Assembly (NCBI RefSeq): GCF_000364705.1
Contig: NZ_AQOH01000008.1
Coordinates: forward strand, 59,315 to 123,314
Length of the DNA stretch: 64,000 nt
DNA from: Pseudomonas fuscovaginae SE-1
GTDB lineage: Bacteria; Pseudomonadota; Gammaproteobacteria; Pseudomonadales; Pseudomonadaceae
Reading direction: 5' to 3'
Of the stretch, positions 58,017 through 64,000 are shown one piece after another; position 1 is the stretch's first letter; each line of letters starts with the position of its first letter. The translations under genes and the position numbers were made by a program. The notes under the pieces were generated by a model. The model searched no databases. It saw nothing but the letters and a program-made list of their open reading frames with translations, and had not been told where the DNA came from.

Positions 58017-58553
58017 CTACAGATCCGATTCCTTCACCACCCGCACCCTTGCCGCATCCAGCGCATACGCCGCATCGGCCAGGTCATTGCTGACCTTCTC
58101 GATCTTCAGGGTGCCGGTCACCCACAGCGGCGTGTAGATATCATCCAGCTTCAGCCCCTTGGGATAGCGCACCAGCACCAGTTGGTTCGGCGGCGGCGGC
58201 GGCACGTGGATGCAGGCGCCCGGGTAGGGAACCAGGAAGAACAGCGTACTGCGGCCCTTGGCGTCGGTTTCCAGCGGCACCGGATAACCGCCGATGCGGA
58301 TGTCCTTGCCGTTCATGGCCGCCACGGTCTTGGTCGAATACATCACCGCCGGCAGCCCCTTGGCCTGCTTCAAGCCGCCCTTGGCGGTAAAGGTGCCGTT
58401 GGCTTCCGGGGAGTTGTGGCTGATTTCGGGCATTTGCTCGAGAGCTTTCTGGTCCGACTTGGGCATCAGTTCCAGCCAGTCGGTTTCCGGGAGCTCGGCC
58501 GCATGGGCCAGGCCGCTGCCCAACAGGAGAAGTGTCAACAGGAAACGACGCAT
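58017..58553 (-). CDS. Exported DUF3299 protein
   Basis: 178 aa. A signal peptide (about 1-18, ending LAHA) is followed by a mature part with ETDWLELMPKSDQKAL, RIGGYPVPLE and CIHVPPPPPNQLVLV, the marks of DUF3299. Function unknown in the family; many members are encoded near lipoprotein or ABC genes, but none is adjacent here. The last seven codons are duplicated just beyond the gene, on the other side of the palindrome element. Confidence 0.85.
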   Translation of the reverse strand: MRRFLLTLLLLGSGLAHAAELPETDWLELMPKSDQKALEQMPEISHNSPEANGTFTAKGGLKQAKGLPAVMYSTKTVAAMNGKDIRIGGYPVPLETDAKGRSTLFFLVPYPGACIHVPPPPPNQLVLVRYPKGLKLDDIYTPLWVTGTLKIEKVSNDLADAAYALDAARVRVVKESDL

Positions 58554-58632
58554 GAGGAACTCGGCAGGAGGGAATCAGGCTGGCATTCTAGCCCCTCTGC
58601 GCAGGACGCGCAGAGGGGATTATCGGGTCGAC

Positions 58633-58878
58633 TCAGCTCTTCTTGATCATCCCGTAGATCACCAGCAGAACGATGGCACCGACGACAGCACCGATGAAAC
58701 CGGCACCCTGCCCGGCATGGTAGATACCCAGTGCCTGACCACCGTAGGTCGCGGCGATCGAGCCGCCGATACCCAGCAGGATGGTCATGATCCAACCCAT
58801 GCTGTCATCGCCCGGCTTGAGAAAACGTGCCACGAGGCCAACGATCAAGCCGATGAAGATGGTTCCGATGATACCCAT
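58633..58878 (-). CDS. GlsB/YeaQ/YmgE-family small membrane protein
   Basis: 81 aa, three predicted membrane helices: MGIIGTIFIGLIVGLVAR, GWIMTILLGIGGSIAA and AVVGAIVLLVIYG, with glycine-rich packing. It is the transglycosylase-associated/GlsB-like stress family; the biochemical role is unknown, and membrane stress adaptation is the usual association. AGGAAACG lies just before the ATG. Confidence 0.9.
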   Translation of the reverse strand: MGIIGTIFIGLIVGLVARFLKPGDDSMGWIMTILLGIGGSIAATYGGQALGIYHAGQGAGFIGAVVGAIVLLVIYGMIKKS

Positions 58879-58984
58879 GACGTTTCCTCCGAATGGTTGC
58901 CCCCAACCGAAGCCTAGCCGCGCCTCGGCATCTTGCCATCAGAGGACGGCGGGGACCGATGGTTCCCGCCTGTCCGGATAACTT

Positions 58985-60067
58985 TTACTCGGCGATCAGC
59001 GCTTCGACCTTCAGGATCTGCGCCTGCAGGGTCGCCCGGTCGGCGCAGCGCAGGTTGGCGTGACCGACCTTGCGCCCGGCCTTGAACGCCTTGCCGTAGT
59101 GGTGCAGATGGCAATCGGCGATCGCCAACACCCGCTCCACCGGCGGCACACTGCCGATGAAGTTGAGCATGGCGCTCTCGCCGATCTTGGCGGTCGAACC
59201 CAGCGGCAGCCCGGCCACCGCCCGCAGGTGGTTTTCGAACTGGCTGCACTCGGCGCCATCGGTGGTCCAGTGCCCGGAGTTGTGCACGCGCGGGGCAATC
59301 TCGTTGGCCTTCAGGCCACCGTCGACCTCGAAGAACTCGAACGCCATCACGCCGACGTAGTCCAGCTGCTTGAGCACCCGACTGGAATAGTCTTCGGCCA
59401 GGGTCTGCAGCGGGTGGTCGGTGCTCGCCACCGAGAGCTTGAGAATGCCGTTCTCGTGAGTGTTGTGCACCAGCGGGTAGAAACGGGTTTCGCCATCCCG
59501 GGCCCGCACGGCGATCAGCGAGACTTCGCCGGTGAACGGCACGAAGCCTTCCAGCAGACACGGCACGCTGCCCAGTTCGGCAAAGGTGTCGACCACGTCG
59601 GCCGCGCTGCGCAGGACCTTCTGGCCTTTGCCGTCGTAGCCCAGGGTGCGGGTCTTGAGCACGGCCGGCAAGCCGATGCTGGCCACTGCCGCGTCGAGGT
59701 CGGCCTGGGACTGGATGTCGGCGAAGGCCGGGGTCGGAATCCCCAGGTCCTTGAACAGGCTCTTCTCGAACCAGCGGTCACGGGCGACGCGCAGGGCTTC
59801 GGCACTCGGATAGACCGGGACGAACTGCGACAGGAAGGCCACGGTTTCCGCCGGCACGCTTTCGAATTCGAAGGTCACCAGGTCGACTTCGTCGGCCAAC
59901 TGGCGCAGGTGGTCCTGATCGCCGTAATCGGCTCGCAGATGTTCGCCCAGGGCGGCTGCGCAGGCATCCGGCGCCGGGTCGAGAAAAGCGAAGTCCATCC
60001 CCAGCGGAGTGCCCGCCAGCGCCAACATGCGGCCCAGTTGGCCGCCACCGATTACACCGATCTTCAT
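58985..60067 (-). CDS. purK: PurK, N5-carboxyaminoimidazole ribonucleotide synthase
   Basis: 360 aa, ATP-grasp enzyme. IGVIGGGQLGRMLALAGTPLG starts the N-terminal fold, LKTRTLGYDGKGQ binds ATP, and APRVHNSGHWTTDGAECSQF and NLRCADRATLQAQI lie toward the C-terminus. It carboxylates AIR to N5-CAIR in purine synthesis. It follows purE by 11 bases and works directly with it. A TTG two codons upstream is an alternative start. Confidence 0.97.
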   Translation of the reverse strand: MKIGVIGGGQLGRMLALAGTPLGMDFAFLDPAPDACAAALGEHLRADYGDQDHLRQLADEVDLVTFEFESVPAETVAFLSQFVPVYPSAEALRVARDRWFEKSLFKDLGIPTPAFADIQSQADLDAAVASIGLPAVLKTRTLGYDGKGQKVLRSAADVVDTFAELGSVPCLLEGFVPFTGEVSLIAVRARDGETRFYPLVHNTHENGILKLSVASTDHPLQTLAEDYSSRVLKQLDYVGVMAFEFFEVDGGLKANEIAPRVHNSGHWTTDGAECSQFENHLRAVAGLPLGSTAKIGESAMLNFIGSVPPVERVLAIADCHLHHYGKAFKAGRKVGHANLRCADRATLQAQILKVEALIAE

Positions 60068-60078
60068 CGTCAAAAACC

Positions 60079-60570
60079 TCAGGCGATGCGTGGGTCTGGA
60101 TTGTCCAGGACGCTGTCTGTCTGCTCAGTACGGAATTTTTTCAGCACGGCATGGAAGTGTGGGTGCTTGGCGCCGAGGATGCTCGCCGACAGCAGCGCGG
60201 CGTTGATCGCGCCGGCCTTGCCGATGGCCAGGGTGGCGACCGGAATGCCGGCCGGCATCTGCACGATCGACAGCAGCGAGTCCACGCCCGAGAGCATCGA
60301 CGACTGCACCGGCACGCCCAGCACCGGCAGGTGGGTCTTGGCCGCGCACATGCCTGGCAGGTGGGCCGCGCCACCGGCACCGGCGATGATCACCTCGATG
60401 CCGCGGCCTTCGGCCTCTTCGGCATACTGGAACAGCAGGTCCGGGGTGCGGTGGGCCGATACCACTTTCACCTCGTAGGGGATACCGAGCTTTTCCAGCA
60501 TATCGGCGGTGTGGCTAAGGGTGGACCAATCGGACTTGGAGCCCATGATCACGCCAACCAGTGCGCTCAT
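60079..60570 (-). CDS. purE: PurE, N5-CAIR mutase
   Basis: 163 aa from ATG 60570 ([18 protein letters not shown]). It has the class I PurE signature: GSKSDW near residue 10, [16 protein letters not shown], and [16 protein letters not shown]. It converts N5-CAIR to CAIR. A GAGAAGAGG ribosome-binding site lies upstream. It is first in the purEK operon. Upstream lies a terminator-like hairpin. Confidence 0.97.
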   Translation of the reverse strand: MSALVGVIMGSKSDWSTLSHTADMLEKLGIPYEVKVVSAHRTPDLLFQYAEEAEGRGIEVIIAGAGGAAHLPGMCAAKTHLPVLGVPVQSSMLSGVDSLLSIVQMPAGIPVATLAIGKAGAINAALLSASILGAKHPHFHAVLKKFRTEQTDSVLDNPDPRIA

Positions 60571-60614
60571 CGTCGTGCCTCTTCTCTTGGGCGCCCGCGG
60601 GCGCGTCAAAAACA

Positions 60615-60646
60615 ACAAGCCACGCGGGAGGACCGGCGTGGCTTGT
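60615..60646 (-). terminator. Terminator-like hairpin in the purE leader
   Basis: ACAAGCCACGC and GCGTGGCTTGT form an 11-bp perfect stem; on the minus strand it is followed by TGTTTTTG. It sits about 45 bases before purE. A TATACT box at 60687-60692 (minus) is the likely -10 upstream of it, so the hairpin may lie inside the purE leader as an attenuator, or else end transcription from the LysR gene. Confidence 0.6.
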
Positions 60647-60800
60647 CATGCGAACAATGGCCGGGCAAACCGGCCGAAGGCCGCGCAGTATACCGAAAAA
60701 AACGCGTTTGACGCAGCTTTGTCGACAGGTCGTTTTCAGCCGCTGAAGGCCGGTTTACCTGACTTCCAGGTCAATCCAACCGGGACCGGAACACGCCCCC

Positions 60801-60886
60801 GTGGGAGCCGGCTTGCTGGCGATCCGCCGAAGGCGGCCATCCACCAGCGATGGAAAAGTCGCTATCGCCAGCAAGCCGGCTCCCAC
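60801..60886. repeat. REP inverted pair between LysR gene and purE
   Basis: GGAGCCGGCTTGCTGGCGAT and ATCGCCAGCAAGCCGGCTCC are perfect inverted arms around 46 bases. It is the same class as the pair between tssC and hcp. Confidence 0.88.
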
Positions 60887-60915
60887 AGAGGTGACAGGCC
60901 TGACATCCCGGTATA

Positions 60916-61833
60916 TCAGCCCGCTACCGCCGCCTGCGCCGCGCCGCCCTCCAGCTTGCGCCACAACAACCGCACGTTGGCCTTGCGCACCAGCGCGCAG
61001 CGATACAGGCGAATCTCCAGCGGCACATGCCACTGCGGGCCACCGCACACCACCAGCTCGCCCCGCGCCAGTTCGGCCCGCACGCTCAACTGCGGCACCC
61101 AGGCGATCCCCAGCCCCTCCAGGGCCATGCCCTTGAGGCTGTCGGCCATGGCCGTCTCGTACACCGTGGTGAAACGCAGGTTGCGCTGGCGCAGCAAGAG
61201 GTTAACCGAACGCCCGAGAAAGGCTCCGGCGCTATAGGCCAGCAACGGCACGCTACCCTCGCCCTCCAGGTCGAACAGCGGTTTGCCATCCGGCCCCGCC
61301 GCGCACACGGGCAACATCTCGGTGTGCCCCAGGTGCAGCGACGGGAAAATCTCCGCATCCATCTGCAAGGCCGCATCCGGGTCATAGAAGGCCAACATCA
61401 GGTCGCAGCCGCCCTCGCGCAAGGCATGCACCGCATCGCCAACGTTGGTCGCCACCAGCCGCGTGGCGATGTTCAGGCCCTCGTTGCGCATCTGGGCGAT
61501 CCAGCGCGGGAAGAACCCCAGCGCCAGGGAGTGCGCGGCAGCCACCTGGATCACCTCGCCCTGCCCGCTTTCCAGGTGATGCAGATGACGCACCACCTCA
61601 CCCAACTGCTCGACCACCGTGCGCGCCGTCACCAGGAACAACTGCCCCGCCGCCGTCAGCTCGATCGGCGTGCGCGAGCGGTTCACCAGGGTCAGCCCCA
61701 GCGCCGCCTCCAAGCTGCGGATCCGCCGGCTGAAGGCCGGCTGCGTGACGAAGCGGCGCTCGGCAGCCTGGGAAAAGCTGCGGGTGGCCGCCAGGGCACT
61801 GAAATCTTCCAACCATTTGCTTTCGAGATTCAT
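60916..61833 (-). CDS. LysR-family transcriptional regulator
   Basis: 305 aa from ATG 61833 (MNLESKWLEDFSALAATRSFSQAAERR). The N-terminal winged helix-turn-helix (about 5-64) contains SFSQAAERRFVTQPAFSRRIRSLEAALG in pieces. The effector-binding domain is at about 90-295. It is divergent from aspA with a 180-base shared region, the classic arrangement for a LysR regulator that controls its neighbour. Autoregulation and control of aspA are inferred. Inducer unknown. Confidence 0.9.
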   Translation of the reverse strand: MNLESKWLEDFSALAATRSFSQAAERRFVTQPAFSRRIRSLEAALGLTLVNRSRTPIELTAAGQLFLVTARTVVEQLGEVVRHLHHLESGQGEVIQVAAAHSLALGFFPRWIAQMRNEGLNIATRLVATNVGDAVHALREGGCDLMLAFYDPDAALQMDAEIFPSLHLGHTEMLPVCAAGPDGKPLFDLEGEGSVPLLAYSAGAFLGRSVNLLLRQRNLRFTTVYETAMADSLKGMALEGLGIAWVPQLSVRAELARGELVVCGGPQWHVPLEIRLYRCALVRKANVRLLWRKLEGGAAQAAVAG

Positions 61834-62013
61834 CAACTTCTCCGTCACGCGCACCATTTTGGTTCACACGCTCGTCACGCACGCGGCGTCACACCTGCAT
61901 TATGCCGTTTATGCATGGGGCAGTGTGTAACAGCATTGGCCCAAAAATCCGCGCAGGCCTAGCATTGTCGACGTTCCGGCACCGACCGGGTTCATAACGA
62001 GATGATTTCTATC

Positions 62014-63438
<1,425 letters not shown>

Positions 63439-63501
63439 CCTTCAGCCACCGGATCGCAACACGCTCACCAGGTCGAGGGACTAGACACCTCTCACCTTTT
63501 G

Positions 63502-63537
63502 AGGGCTTGAAGGACCATCCTTCAAGCCCTTTTTTTT
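63502..63537 (+). terminator. Rho-independent terminator of aspA
   Basis: AGGGCTTGAAGGA and TCCTTCAAGCCCT form a 13-bp perfect stem with a three-base loop, followed by a run of eight T. It lies about 65 bases after aspA. Confidence 0.96.
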
Positions 63538-63869
63538 GACTGGATTTTTCATAGTGAAAACGCCCTGCCAATCGTCTGCCAGACGGCGGTACTCTTCATC
63601 CAACTGACGAGGTGTCTGGGACAACGCTTACAGGGTCATTCATGAAAAATGACAGGCTGTGCAGACGCTGGCAGTCCTGATCGGTATAGTGCCGCCCCTC
63701 TTCGCGTAAGCGATCCGCGGCACAGCGGCACTGAAACACGCGAAACAACACTAAAAACAACCCGCGCAAGCTCGGGAAGACCTGTCGCCAGCCCACACTG
63801 CCCGCAACACCGGGTGTTGACGCGACCGGCCGATCGAGCCGCCTTTGCAAAAAAAGCGAGGATCCATCC
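63538..63869 (+). promoter_or_regulatory. Upstream region of the symporter gene
   Basis: 332 bases without a gene, the leader of the symporter. A TATAGT box lies near 63684-63689 with only a weak -35. The leader is long (about 170 bases), moderately GC-rich, and ends in a GCGAGGAT ribosome-binding site. No defined riboswitch was recognised. Confidence 0.4.
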
Positions 63870-64000
63870 ATGCTTGAAGTCATCAACGACTTCCTCTCCG
63901 GGAAAGTACTGATCGTGCTCATCGTCGGGCTCGGCAGCTACTTCACACTCCGTTCACGGTTCGTCCAGTTCCGCCATTTCGGTCACATGTTCGGGGTGTT
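63870..64000 (+). CDS. Alanine/glycine:cation symporter (AGCS family), N-terminal fragment
   Basis: Only 43 codons are visible before the right edge. MLEVINDFLSGKVLIVLIVGLGSYFTLRSRFVQFRHFGHMF, in parts, is the conserved N-terminus of the sodium:alanine symporter (AGCS) family: a first membrane helix followed by the R-F-x-Q-F-R-H-F motif. It imports alanine or glycine with sodium or protons. Proximity to aspA fits amino-acid uptake and catabolism. Confidence 0.85.
   Translation, partial: MLEVINDFLSGKVLIVLIVGLGSYFTLRSRFVQFRHFGHMFGV

Overview
The window is a GC-rich chromosomal segment of a fluorescent Pseudomonas (P. fluorescens / P. protegens / P. chlororaphis type). The reasons are gene order (hupA, rubredoxin reductase, rubredoxin, ubiCA, phoBR, CNNM transporter, pstSCAB-phoU, purEK, aspA, as remembered for the PA5348-PA5429 part of P. 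aeruginosa), near-identity of several products to remembered P. aeruginosa proteins, and many Pseudomonas-type REP palindromes. No identity was computed; all names come from reading motifs and context.

Bases 1-25,921 hold an H1-type type VI secretion system (T6SS). The leftward operon is fha-tssJ-tssK-tssL-tssM-tagF-pppA-ppkA-tagT-tagS-tagR, with tagR cut by the left edge. It carries the membrane complex, the baseplate component TssK, and the threonine-phosphorylation switch (PpkA kinase, PppA phosphatase, Fha target, TagF repressor, TagRST sensor branch). The rightward operon is tssA-tssB-tssC-hcp-tssE-tssF-tssG-clpV, carrying sheath, tube, baseplate and recycling ATPase. A 0.4 kb divergent control region lies between them. 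tagJ, found between hcp and tssE in P. aeruginosa, is absent.

Bases 26,151-36,606 are the effector island. It has vgrG, an EagR chaperone and a 1471-aa prePAAR-PAAR-RHS effector with a swapped C-terminal nuclease-like tip, followed by a candidate immunity gene and small genes of unknown function. Converging from the right is an eagT6, Tse6-like effector and candidate immunity module. One VgrG therefore sits beside two chaperone-dependent PAAR effectors. The most novel material is here: both toxin tips, both immunity genes and three small orphan genes.

Bases 36,812-64,000 are core chromosome: hupA; rubredoxin reductase and rubredoxin; ubiCA; a COG4315 secreted protein; phoBR; a CNNM/CorC transporter; an M23 peptidase; a HigBA-like toxin-antitoxin insertion; a REC-PilZ-like regulator; the Pho regulon block phoU-pstB-pstA-pstC and pstS with Pho boxes; an MFS symporter; a thioesterase; a hexose-6-phosphate mutarotase; DUF3299 and GlsB-like proteins; purEK; a LysR regulator divergent from aspA; and the start of an alanine/glycine:cation symporter. 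PhoB~P, activated by PhoR, should drive phoBR, pstC and pstS through the visible Pho boxes, while Pst and PhoU feed phosphate status back to PhoR. No tRNA, rRNA, CRISPR array, insertion sequence or prophage was seen.
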